Source: Nitrospira_D sp035465795 (GTDB lineage Bacteria > Nitrospirota > Nitrospiria > Nitrospirales > Nitrospiraceae). Taken from it: a stretch of DNA of 64,000 nucleotides. A program made the translations under genes and the position numbers. The notes beneath the pieces were generated by a model. That model ran no database searches, was not told the DNA's origin, and was given only the letters and a program-made list of their open reading frames with translations. Location: assembly GCF_049546785.1 (NCBI RefSeq), contig NZ_JBMWAN010000001.1, forward strand, positions 806,001 through 870,000, written 5' to 3'. Positions 36,188-43,733 of this stretch are shown here, one piece after another; the first letter of the stretch is position 1; every line of letters begins with the position of its first letter.

Positions 36188-36310
36188 CTAGCAAGGGCAC
36201 TGAATGCCGGCGAACCAATAAAAAAACCACAAACCTACGGCGCAAGTGATGTAGAAAATCATCTTCCCAATCTTAACTTTCAAATCACTATCGGCTGTTG
36301 CTGTCGCCAT
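36188..36310 (-). CDS. second 40-residue single-span membrane peptide
   Basis: This frame is ATG 36310-36308 to TAG 36190-36188, with GGGAGGGGG before the ATG. A polar N-terminus (MATATADSDLKVKIGK) precedes one helix, MIFYITCAVGLWFFYWFAG, and the peptide ends IQCPC with two cysteines. It lies 61 bases upstream of the other 40-residue gene, probably as first gene of the oxidase operon. Both peptides share FY near the start of the helix, but otherwise differ. Confidence 0.68.
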   Translation of the reverse strand: MATATADSDLKVKIGKMIFYITCAVGLWFFYWFAGIQCPC

Positions 36311-36361
36311 CGTACTTCCCCCTCCCTAAATCGAGTGAATTGATCGAAATCGGTGAATTCC

Positions 36362-36390
36362 TTGACACGCAAAAAACTGTGTGCTATTCA
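36362..36390 (+). promoter_or_regulatory. possible promoter of the 36429 small gene
   Basis: A perfect -35 TTGACA (36362-36367) is followed after 17 bases by TATTCA (36385-36390), a weak -10. It would serve the plus-strand 34-residue peptide at 36429. The region between 36311 and 36428 must also contain the promoter of the leftward oxidase operon, which I could not locate. Confidence 0.4.
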
Positions 36391-36428
36391 AAATTCATCG
36401 CAAGTGGCTTAAAAACAAAGGGAAAATC

Positions 36429-36533
36429 ATGACTAAAAACTCAAAATTGTTCGACATTATAGTTTTGGCCGGAATGGTTGTCAACATCATTTTGGCCGTG
36501 TTTCTGATTCTGTACTACTTTGATTTCCTGTAA
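36429..36533 (+). CDS. 34-residue single-span membrane peptide on the plus strand
   Basis: AAAGGGA lies about six bases before ATG 36429; the frame ends at TAA 36531-36533. The peptide MTKNSKLFDIIVLAGMVVNI then ILAVFLILYYFDFL is a polar start followed by one long hydrophobic helix. It is divergent from the oxidase operon and its last 47 bases overlap, antisense, the end of the FGE-fold gene at 36487. Strong translation signals and membrane character support it as real. Function is unknown; a small oxidase-associated peptide is a guess from position. Confidence 0.55.
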   Translation: MTKNSKLFDIIVLAGMVVNIILAVFLILYYFDFL

Positions 36534-37437
36534 ATTTAACCCGGTCAGCTGATGCTGCAGCCTCAGCCTTGTTGGCTTCTTTGGCGCATCGAAATCCAAT
36601 CGTTTCATCACGAAAATCCGGCACCATTTTACTGCGACTCGTAATCCTGATATCGGCCCCGGTTGTGGTATAGCCCCCGCCACGGAGCACTCGGTATACA
36701 CCATGCTCTGGGCTGGGGGGATTCTGGCCCGGAGATTCCTTGAAATAGCTCTCGGAATACCAGTCCTCAACCCACTCCATCACATTCCCGGCCCCGTCCA
36801 TCACACCAAAGGGGCTCACATCGGCCTGAAATGCTCCGACCGGAGCCGCCACTTCATGCCCGTCATTGACGCGCGCCCAATTGGCCCCGTTGGCCCGCTC
36901 AACATTTCCCCACGGCCAGAGGCGCCCATCCACTCCCCTCATAGCCTTTTCCCATTCCGCCTCAGTTGGAAGACGCTTGCCCTTCCATTGGCAATAGGCC
37001 TGGGCATCGTCCCACGATACATAGACTGCCGGCTGGTTAGGCCCGCGCATCTTGCCCACGTTCTTCGCGTATCGTGCAGGAGGACCGGCCTTGCGATGGC
37101 CTGTGGCAGCGGCAAATTTCCCATAGTGGTAGTTCGTCACTTCATATCGATCGATCAGAAAAGGGTCGAGCGCGATCTCTCTGGCCGGTTGCTCGTCCAA
37201 CCCGCCGGCATTCGTGCCGCGAATAAACACGCCCCCGGGGATAAGCACCATCTCGTCCTTAATCGGCTCCTCTGATATCCCTCCGAGACCGTCGGACGAC
37301 TTCGACAACTCCTGCGATTCCTCAGACGAGTCTTCAAAGGGCGTTATCGTGGTCCCGCGCAGAATGGCGATAATCGGGAGAGAGGCAAAGGCAAGCACGG
37401 TGAGCCCAAAAACAACCTTGAATCGCGTCTCAAGCAT
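36487..37437 (-). CDS. membrane-anchored FGE-sulfatase (SUMF1) fold protein
   Basis: The protein has 316 residues. One N-terminal helix (VVFGLTVLAFASLPIIAIL) anchors a periplasmic FGE-sulfatase domain: MVLIPGGVFIRGTNAGGLDE, VYVSWDDAQAYCQWKGKRLP, TEAEWEKAMRG, WPWGNVERANGANW, VMEWVEDWYS, VLRGGGYT, GFRCAKE. The active-site cysteines of true formylglycine-generating enzymes are absent from the segment before GFRC (ITSRSKMVPDFRDET), so it is more likely a structural or binding variant. The gene follows a paralog by five bases and ends the second oxidase operon. The tail after GFRCAKE is unconserved-looking and overlaps the 36429 small gene. Confidence 0.87.
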   Translation of the reverse strand: MLETRFKVVFGLTVLAFASLPIIAILRGTTITPFEDSSEESQELSKSSDGLGGISEEPIKDEMVLIPGGVFIRGTNAGGLDEQPAREIALDPFLIDRYEVTNYHYGKFAAATGHRKAGPPARYAKNVGKMRGPNQPAVYVSWDDAQAYCQWKGKRLPTEAEWEKAMRGVDGRLWPWGNVERANGANWARVNDGHEVAAPVGAFQADVSPFGVMDGAGNVMEWVEDWYSESYFKESPGQNPPSPEHGVYRVLRGGGYTTTGADIRITSRSKMVPDFRDETIGFRCAKEANKAEAAASADRVKFTGNQSSTESETRPK

Positions 37438-37442
37438 GACCG

Positions 37443-38360
37443 TTACTGTCCTGCCGATTCCAACCCGGAATCCAGATCGCTCGCGCATCGGATTCCGATC
37501 GTGATGTCATTCCGCCAATACTTGGCGGCAAACCGCTTGGACAGCCTTGCATTTTGCTCCGTCTCTCTCCATGAGCCGCCGCGAACCACCTTGAGATCGC
37601 CATCATCAGGCCCTTTCGGGTCACGATAAATCCCCTTTTTATAGAAATGTTCGTCGTAGGAGTCCGCGACCCACTCGGCGACATTTCCGGTCATGTCATG
37701 CAACCCGTACGGGCTGCGCCCGGCCTCGAATGACCCGGGAGGAGCGAGGTACTTGTAGCCATCTTCCGGGCCATCGACATTGGCCATGCCCGGCACAAAC
37801 TTATCCCCCCAGGGGTATTTCCGTTTGCCCTCGCCACGGCCGGCTTTTTCCCACTCCGCCTCAGTCGGCAACCGCTTCCCCGCCCACTTGCAATAGGCTT
37901 TGGCATCTTCCCACGACACGCTCATCGCGGCCAGCTCCGGCTTCAACACCTTTGACTGATCGTCTTCAAAGACTTCGATTCTCGGCACGGGCCGCTTGGT
38001 CATTTTCGCAAAACGCAGATACTCATCCTGCGTGACTTCATTCCGATCGATATAGTAGCCCTTCAAAAACACCTGATGTTCAGGGGCCTCATCCGGATCA
38101 CCGTCATTGCTGCCCATCGTAAAGGGACCCTCGGGAATTTGGACCATCTCCCGACCTTCGTCCCCGACTCTCGTTTTGTACATGGAATAATCTTGCGCCA
38201 CGGTCTTCGCCGCGACCGGACGAGACTCCGTCTTGATGCTCATGGCCAAGTCACGCATCTGCTTGGCCTTATAGGACTCGTAGACCAGCCCCACGATCAG
38301 GAGGATAAAGGACCCAAAGACAAACACGATCGACCCGATCAGCACGCCCCTGTTTTCCAT
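37443..38360 (-). CDS. membrane-anchored FGE-sulfatase (SUMF1) fold protein, paralog
   Basis: The protein has 305 residues with an N-terminal helix (LIGSIVFVFGSFILLIVGLV) and the FGE-sulfatase domain: MVQIPEGPFTMGSNDGDPDE, MSVSWEDAKAYCKWAGKRLP, TEAEWEKAGRGEGKRKYPWG, MTGNVAEWVADSY, VVRGGSWRE, GIRCASD. As in its neighbour, no Cys is found where formylglycine-generating enzymes have the catalytic pair. It is the eighth gene of the operon with the second bd-like oxidase. A periplasmic assembly or sensing role is possible. Confidence 0.87.
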   Translation of the reverse strand: MENRGVLIGSIVFVFGSFILLIVGLVYESYKAKQMRDLAMSIKTESRPVAAKTVAQDYSMYKTRVGDEGREMVQIPEGPFTMGSNDGDPDEAPEHQVFLKGYYIDRNEVTQDEYLRFAKMTKRPVPRIEVFEDDQSKVLKPELAAMSVSWEDAKAYCKWAGKRLPTEAEWEKAGRGEGKRKYPWGDKFVPGMANVDGPEDGYKYLAPPGSFEAGRSPYGLHDMTGNVAEWVADSYDEHFYKKGIYRDPKGPDDGDLKVVRGGSWRETEQNARLSKRFAAKYWRNDITIGIRCASDLDSGLESAGQ

Positions 38361-38398
38361 ACGTCTCCGTGTGTCTCCGCGGCTACACCGCCGCGGCC

Positions 38399-38812
38399 TT
38401 ATTGCGCCCCTGCTCCGGGAGTCGCGCCTTCATCGGGAGTCTCTATTGCGGCAGCCTTGCGTGCGGCACGCATATCCAGCAGCATGGAAATCTGTACTCC
38501 CAGAAACCCACCCATCGCCGCCCCGGCTCCGGCACCCACCGAAATACGATCCGGCCCCGCCACCAACCAGGCCAGCGCTCCCCCCAGAACCGTTCCGATC
38601 AGGATACTGATCAAAAAGCGGCGGCCGCCCAAAAACCCCACGACCCCTCCCATGACCAGGCCAATCCCGATAGCCAACGGCACGAGACCGCCCCCCATGA
38701 TAAGACCGATCAGGGTTCCCACCGTCCCCATCACGACGACACCAAATATGATGTCGATTAATTTCGTGGTCGACAGCGTGCGACCCGATCCGGCCTCGGT
38801 CATGGTCATCAT
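38399..38812 (-). CDS. small Gly-rich membrane protein, unknown
   Basis: The protein has 137 residues with about four hydrophobic, glycine-rich stretches (IIFGVVVMGTVGTLIGLIMG, PLAIGIGLVMGGVVGFLGG, SILIGTVLGGALAWLVAG, GAAMGGFLGVQISMLL). They resemble GxxxG-packed helices of small pore or glycine-zipper proteins. An Ala/Glu-rich tail follows. It lies between the DUF3047 gene and the FGE-fold pair, 12 bases after the former. No family is recognised. Confidence 0.75.
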   Translation of the reverse strand: MMTMTEAGSGRTLSTTKLIDIIFGVVVMGTVGTLIGLIMGGGLVPLAIGIGLVMGGVVGFLGGRRFLISILIGTVLGGALAWLVAGPDRISVGAGAGAAMGGFLGVQISMLLDMRAARKAAAIETPDEGATPGAGAQ

Positions 38813-38824
38813 TTCTACGACAGG

Positions 38825-39493
38825 TTACTTTGCAGGACTCGCAACCAGCGAGCCAAAATCGATCTCGACCCCCGGCGCGGCGATAATCGAAATCCCCCAC
38901 GCCTTTGCCGCGGGCTCATGCTGATGGATGCGCTTGAAATCTTCGTAGACGTTCACCCGCTCCTCAAACCACTGGCCGACCTCCTTCGTCCCGCTTTGCA
39001 CGACGATCTCGGCGCCGCTGAACATCCCGCCCTCCGTCAAGGTGCCTTCGGGCTTCGCCCCGCTCCACACATATTTCGTAAAAACAGGAATGAACAAGAG
39101 ATCCGTATCCAGCGAGGCATAAATGGCCGCGATCTGATCGGTTCCTGCAGGCGCTTTCTGCAACCGCCACCGCCATGTGAGGACCGGATAGGCTTTGGGA
39201 TCCCAATCGATTTTCTTCTTCTTGATGCGCTGGCCGGCATCTTTCGCCGACAGGAAATTGACGCCGTTTTCAGTCTGCACTTTATACGCTTCGCGCCCTT
39301 TGGAATGACTGCGCTGATTCTCATGGTCCCAGGCGGAAGGAAACCCGTCGGCCTCTTTCCCTTGAAAATCTTCGAGCACCAGCACCTGGCCTTCAGCCGA
39401 GACCCGCTCGCCCATCATCACGATTAAGCACAACACCGCACTGAAAACAGCCACTCCGCTCCACACCGCTCTGCGCTTCATATCCTCCCTCAC
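38825..39493 (-). CDS. DUF3047-family secreted protein
   Basis: The protein has 222 residues with a signal peptide (AVWSGVAVFSAVLCLIVMMG). Its body matches DUF3047: VLVLEDFQGKEADGFPSAW at the start, TWRWRLQKAPAGTDQ in the middle, YASLDTDLLFIPVFTKYVWS, and GQWFEERVNVYEDFKRI near the end. The family is beta-rich, periplasmic and uncharacterised. GTG at 39493 has a GAGG upstream; an ATG four codons later has its SD too close. The gene begins 12 bases after the oxidase stop, so it is co-transcribed. Confidence 0.85.
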   Translation of the reverse strand: MREDMKRRAVWSGVAVFSAVLCLIVMMGERVSAEGQVLVLEDFQGKEADGFPSAWDHENQRSHSKGREAYKVQTENGVNFLSAKDAGQRIKKKKIDWDPKAYPVLTWRWRLQKAPAGTDQIAAIYASLDTDLLFIPVFTKYVWSGAKPEGTLTEGGMFSGAEIVVQSGTKEVGQWFEERVNVYEDFKRIHQHEPAAKAWGISIIAAPGVEIDFGSLVASPAK

Positions 39494-39505
39494 CTTTCCT
39501 CTTTC

Positions 39506-41377
39506 TTACGCTTCTTGCGAAGACGACGGAGCCAGGGCCGGGGGCTTCTCCTCAAAAAACTCCTCCCCCATCACCGGCTGCTGCCCGCGCTGACACATCC
39601 AGAACAACCCCAACACCGCCCCCCAAAAGACCACCATGTTTAGCGTCACCATTTTAGCGGCAAATTCCAGATCCGGCGTAAAGGCCCAGGGCGACACATC
39701 CGCCATCAGTTCGCTCACATGCCAGGCCAGACGCCCCGAGGATCGAATATAGCCCATCAAACCCATGACCCAGGTGAACGCTGCGGCCAACCCAAAGAGC
39801 ACCACCATGCCGCGAACGGAAATCTTTCCCCATTGCACAGGACCGTGCACAATCGAGCCCCTCAACATGAGGCGATTGATCACCACACCTGCCACAATCA
39901 CCGTCAGCGTGGTAAATGCCTGCGGCGAGGAGAGTCCGACCCGGATCTTTGCAGGCAGGTAGAAGCCATAGATCGATAACCAAATCACATTCACAAGGCC
40001 CGCCGTGTACAGTATCCCGATCAGCGTATTGCCTGTCTTGACCCACGACACGGTCATGGTTCGGTTCGCCCGACGATAGTAGAGAAAGCTGAGGGCTGTG
40101 ATGAGAATCATCACATTCACCGCGCCGTTCTTTGCCGACATGACCCCGTAGTTCCCGACCACCGGATGCTGCGCCCCGCCCATGGCTTTCACTTCGCCGG
40201 CCGACATCATCACCGTGTGCGGCGTCAACCAGATAAACAGCGCCAGCGTCAGGACACCGAGCAGGGACTGGTAGTACGGCTGGTACCGCTCCCCCCCCTT
40301 GATCCGTGCCATGCTTTGCCAGATGTAATAGTTGATCCCCAGGAGCAGGGCCCCGATCAACAACGCCTGCACGACAAAGAGCCAGGTCAACAACCCGCCC
40401 ATCATGGTGACGCCCATACTCTGGCTGAAGGCATACACCGAGCGCATCAACCAATATCCGGCAATCGGCATCGGCAGCAGGGCACAGACCGTCACGAACA
40501 GGAAGACGTAGCCCACCCAATCGAAATAGGCCCGCTCTTCACTGGTCCTGCTGGTAAAAAACCGGTAGCAGGCATAGGCCAACACCACCGCACCGCCTGA
40601 CATAATGTCCGCAAGAAACCGATGGACGTTGAGGGGATTCCACAGGGATGAATGGAGCAAATGCCACACGTTCCCCAGGAACCGGCCCTGCGCATCCACT
40701 CCGGCCGGAGCCATCATAAATGCCGACCAGGCATTCGCCAGCAGCAACAATGAGGTGCCGAAAATATTCGTCAGGATGCCAATCGCGGCGTGGATCCACT
40801 TCAACCCGCGTTCGGCCATCTGATTCCAGCTGTAGTAATAGAGAATCAGCAGCAGGGACTCTCCGACAAACACAATGGCGTAGGCCGGCATGAATGACTT
40901 AAACGTCCCGCCCATATACTTCATGAACGACGGGTAGAAGTAGATGAACATGGACAACATCAGGCTTCCGACCACCGCCGTCACCGAGAGCGCCAACAAC
41001 GCGACCTTCGCCAAGTCTCTGGCCAACCCGTCGTATCGTAGCGACAAGGCCGGCTTTTTCGTGATCAGCCCGACGAACTCCAGCAAGGCGCAAAACAGCG
41101 GCAGCGCGAGGACAAATCCGCCGAAATAGGTATGCTGCTGCGTCACGAACCAGACCAACAACCGGCTATCGAATGAACCGATCCGTGAATAGACGGTTTC
41201 ATGGGGTCCCGGAGCGGAAGGCCCTTGCGGCGTTCCCTCAGTGCCAAAGTACAAGTCGGTCGGACTCTCGGCGAATGAGAGACTCTGCGTCCCCCACCCC
41301 AATCCCACGATACAGACCAAAAGCAGCAAGCCCGCCCAGAACCCCGCTGATCGAGATACGAATCGTGTTAATTGCAT
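39506..41377 (-). CDS. cytochrome bd-like oxidase large subunit, second copy
   Basis: The protein has 623 residues and is clearly homologous to the protein at 34017 over its whole length. All its candidate haem-ligand blocks recur: QQHTYFG, WHLLHSSLWNPLNVHR, PHTVMM, QHPVVGNYGVMSAKNG, AWHVSE. About 14 membrane segments are predicted after a signal-like helix. It differs in having a longer N-terminal stretch before QQH and an acidic Pro/Ser-rich C-terminus. The start follows the preceding stop by four bases. No cytochrome c gene is in this operon, in contrast to the first copy, so its electron donor may be different. Confidence 0.85.
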   Translation of the reverse strand: MQLTRFVSRSAGFWAGLLLLVCIVGLGWGTQSLSFAESPTDLYFGTEGTPQGPSAPGPHETVYSRIGSFDSRLLVWFVTQQHTYFGGFVLALPLFCALLEFVGLITKKPALSLRYDGLARDLAKVALLALSVTAVVGSLMLSMFIYFYPSFMKYMGGTFKSFMPAYAIVFVGESLLLILYYYSWNQMAERGLKWIHAAIGILTNIFGTSLLLLANAWSAFMMAPAGVDAQGRFLGNVWHLLHSSLWNPLNVHRFLADIMSGGAVVLAYACYRFFTSRTSEERAYFDWVGYVFLFVTVCALLPMPIAGYWLMRSVYAFSQSMGVTMMGGLLTWLFVVQALLIGALLLGINYYIWQSMARIKGGERYQPYYQSLLGVLTLALFIWLTPHTVMMSAGEVKAMGGAQHPVVGNYGVMSAKNGAVNVMILITALSFLYYRRANRTMTVSWVKTGNTLIGILYTAGLVNVIWLSIYGFYLPAKIRVGLSSPQAFTTLTVIVAGVVINRLMLRGSIVHGPVQWGKISVRGMVVLFGLAAAFTWVMGLMGYIRSSGRLAWHVSELMADVSPWAFTPDLEFAAKMVTLNMVVFWGAVLGLFWMCQRGQQPVMGEEFFEEKPPALAPSSSQEA

Positions 41378-41381
41378 GTCC

Positions 41382-42437
41382 TTACGCCTTTGAACCAGGG
41401 GCAGCAGAGACCGGAGCCGTGCCGCCGATAGTCTTCCCCAGAATTCCCATGACAAACGGACAACGGAGCAACGCGGATGAGAGCCCTTGCCCTTGGGCTT
41501 CCTCGACATGACGCCGGTATCCGAGATAGTAACAATACAACGCCATCATGGCCGTCACGGCCCCGCCACTCACCACCGCATAGGGAGCGGGCAAGCCCGG
41601 CTGCCTTATCAGAAAGATCACGAATCCCGCCGCAACCAGATAATAGGTCGACGCGAAGGCCAGCCCAGGCCACCACCAATACTTCAACAGCTCGCCGGGC
41701 TTCGTCTGCATGAGCGCTTGCGCCCACGAAGCGGTAGGACGGAGCCCGCCGAAATAGGCACAGAGGGCCACCGCACCACCCAGCACCGTCACGCCGGCCA
41801 ACTGGATGACTGCGGCCACCTGGTGATCCGACGCAAAACTGCCGAACGCTGCCCCTATCGCGCCGATCACCAGACCGGCTGCAACCCACGGGCCGAGTTG
41901 CGCCGCCTGAGGGCCCAACATCGCGCGAAGCTCCGTGCCATCAGGAAACGTCGGAAACGGCCGCCCCAGCACGGCCACTTTCCGCACATGCCCGATTTCA
42001 AACGCATCCCGTGCCACCGCCGTGCAGGAAATGATGATCGCCATCATGGCAGGGCCATCCGGATGTTTCAGATAGTCGTACCCGACCAGCCAGAGCAGCG
42101 CCAGCACGAGCAGCGACAACTGAATCCCGTATACAAACCCGATCCAGCCGGCCAACCAGCCGAGCAGACGACGGCTATCGGCTTGCAGAATGTCCCGCCA
42201 ACCGGTTCCACGTCCTACCCGATAGGCCAGCAGCGCCGTCACCATCGCCACTATACCGCTGACCGCCAACAACACAACCGGCTCCGTCAACGGCAGCAGA
42301 TGCTTCGCCAGCCGGTACACGCCGAACGCCACGAGACCGGGGACGAACATGACGATCCGCTTGGTCTTACGGACCGACTCCTCAGTGACGGCCAGCGCCA
42401 GACTGGGCAACACTCGCAATGCCATCCGATGCAACAT
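41382..42437 (-). CDS. polytopic membrane protein in second oxidase operon
   Basis: The protein has 351 residues with about seven to eight membrane segments (FVPGLVAFGVYRLAKHLLPL, VVLLAVSGIVAMVTALLAYRV, LLGWLAGWIGFVYGIQLSLL, LKYWWWPGLAFASTYYLVAA). Conserved-looking polar sites include CTAVARDAFEIGHVRKV between helices. No cofactor motif is clear. It lies just upstream of the oxidase gene with four bases between. It may be a second membrane subunit replacing CydB, which is only a positional argument. Confidence 0.75.
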   Translation of the reverse strand: MLHRMALRVLPSLALAVTEESVRKTKRIVMFVPGLVAFGVYRLAKHLLPLTEPVVLLAVSGIVAMVTALLAYRVGRGTGWRDILQADSRRLLGWLAGWIGFVYGIQLSLLVLALLWLVGYDYLKHPDGPAMMAIIISCTAVARDAFEIGHVRKVAVLGRPFPTFPDGTELRAMLGPQAAQLGPWVAAGLVIGAIGAAFGSFASDHQVAAVIQLAGVTVLGGAVALCAYFGGLRPTASWAQALMQTKPGELLKYWWWPGLAFASTYYLVAAGFVIFLIRQPGLPAPYAVVSGGAVTAMMALYCYYLGYRRHVEEAQGQGLSSALLRCPFVMGILGKTIGGTAPVSAAPGSKA

Positions 42438-42506
42438 TACAACACCAGTGATGCGTGCCGAGTGACGTGCAATCTTCTTCGCTCATCACCAATCACAGAT
42501 CACTCA

Positions 42507-43001
42507 TCACGCCTTCTGCGCGCCCATTCCAAAGTACTTCGCCTTCACTTCTTCCATCAAGGAGACGGTGATTCTGGCGCTTCCCCGTTCTGCGGCCGTT
42601 CGTTCCAGCTCCACACGGGCCATCGCCCGTACCGGAGCCGGCACGTTGTCCAGACGCCGTTCGGCTTCAGGATCCCACACAATCCGCTCGCCGGTCCGAG
42701 GGCGCAGCAAGGTGTCATAGGCGACCACGCGCTCGCCGCGCGCTCGCACATCCTGCTCCACTTCCTCCCGAACAAGCGGGGCCAGATACGGCGGCATCCG
42801 ATCCAGCCGATGCAGCGCCTCATCCGTCCAGGTCAACCGATCGATCAGCCCGCCCATCTGGCCGGCAGGCAAATCCACCCCGACTTTCAGCCCGCAGCCC
42901 CGGCACTCGGAGCGCACGAACCACTGCGGCAAGCCGTCCTCGTAGGTTCGCTCCTCGACTCCCTCGGTGTGCATCCAGCGCCCGCAGCCGCACGTCAACA
43001 T
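42507..43001 (-). CDS. zinc-ribbon protein with two PCP_red-type domains
   Basis: The protein has 164 residues. The N-terminus has paired cysteines (CGCGRWMH, then CRGCGLKV), a zinc-ribbon-like site. Two tandem copies of the PCP_red motif follow: WTDEALHRLDRMPPYLAPLV with REEVEQDVRARGERVV, and WDPEAERRLDNVPAPVRAMA with RVELERTAAERGSARIT, ending SLMEEVKAKYFG. PCP_red is known from the C-terminus of protochlorophyllide reductase BchB and from stand-alone proteins. No chlorophyll genes are present, so the domain must serve something else, perhaps metal or haem handling. It starts three bases after the DUF420 stop. Confidence 0.82.
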   Translation of the reverse strand: MLTCGCGRWMHTEGVEERTYEDGLPQWFVRSECRGCGLKVGVDLPAGQMGGLIDRLTWTDEALHRLDRMPPYLAPLVREEVEQDVRARGERVVAYDTLLRPRTGERIVWDPEAERRLDNVPAPVRAMARVELERTAAERGSARITVSLMEEVKAKYFGMGAQKA

Positions 43002-43004
43002 CGC

Positions 43005-43718
43005 TCAGCCGATCTTGCCGGGGTAAAAGATATAGAGCATCGCGTAGGTGGTGGTCCCCGTGATGAACAACACGCAATAAATGATCATCGTGAACAGGCC
43101 GAGTGCCCGATGCCGCCGCGCGCCGTTCGGCCAGATCCGCTGGATCGTCATCTCGATCGAAAAGACAAACGCCACGAGGACAAGCAGGCCGAGATAGACC
43201 TCAAGCTTTCTCATTGAAAATCCAGCCGTCGCCACCCGGGAGAGGAATAACAGCGCCACCACAGCCGTCACCGCCCCGAAGATGACGCCCACCTTCCGCC
43301 AGGATGTCAGCAGGAGCGACTCCTTGAGCGATCGCATCCCGTCCACCACTTGCTGGGACCGGAATCCGAGGACGATCATGTAGACCGCCATCACCAACCC
43401 GATAATCACAAGAATAATGTGGAGCGTCAGGATGGGTATAAAGACATAATCATAGAGCGCCTGCGAGCCGCCGAACCCTTCCTTCCCTTCGAATGCCAGG
43501 ACCCCGAGCTGGCGGAAAAGATAATAGGCGACGAAGAAACTCAACATCGCGATCATGCCGCCCAGCATCAGCCAGTGATGGGCATGCGCCTGTTTCTGCT
43601 TTGCCTGAATCCATCCGATCACGAAGAGCGCCGTGAAGAGCGTGGCCATCAGCTGACTCAGGTCGGCGCCGACGGTGGCATGCGTGCCGAAGAAGCCCGG
43701 ATTGCGTAACCAGTCCAT
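43005..43718 (-). CDS. DUF420-like membrane protein
   Basis: The protein has 237 residues with six or seven membrane helices. The opening LRNPGFFGTHATVGADLSQL, the His residues at helix ends (AHAHHWLML, LTLHIILVI) and overall pattern fit the DUF420 family, which is often linked to haem-copper oxidase biogenesis (CtaM-like). Here it precedes a bd-like oxidase. AAGG lies before the ATG. It is 15 bases downstream of the methyltransferase gene. Confidence 0.72.
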   Translation of the reverse strand: MDWLRNPGFFGTHATVGADLSQLMATLFTALFVIGWIQAKQKQAHAHHWLMLGGMIAMLSFFVAYYLFRQLGVLAFEGKEGFGGSQALYDYVFIPILTLHIILVIIGLVMAVYMIVLGFRSQQVVDGMRSLKESLLLTSWRKVGVIFGAVTAVVALLFLSRVATAGFSMRKLEVYLGLLVLVAFVFSIEMTIQRIWPNGARRHRALGLFTMIIYCVLFITGTTTYAMLYIFYPGKIG

Positions 43719-43733
43719 GAATGCTGTTACCTT

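Noticed and set aside
41487..43217. 576-codon plus-strand frame across three minus-strand genes
   Set aside because: It crosses gene borders of a tight operon and has a His/Arg/Gln-rich composition typical of mirror frames.
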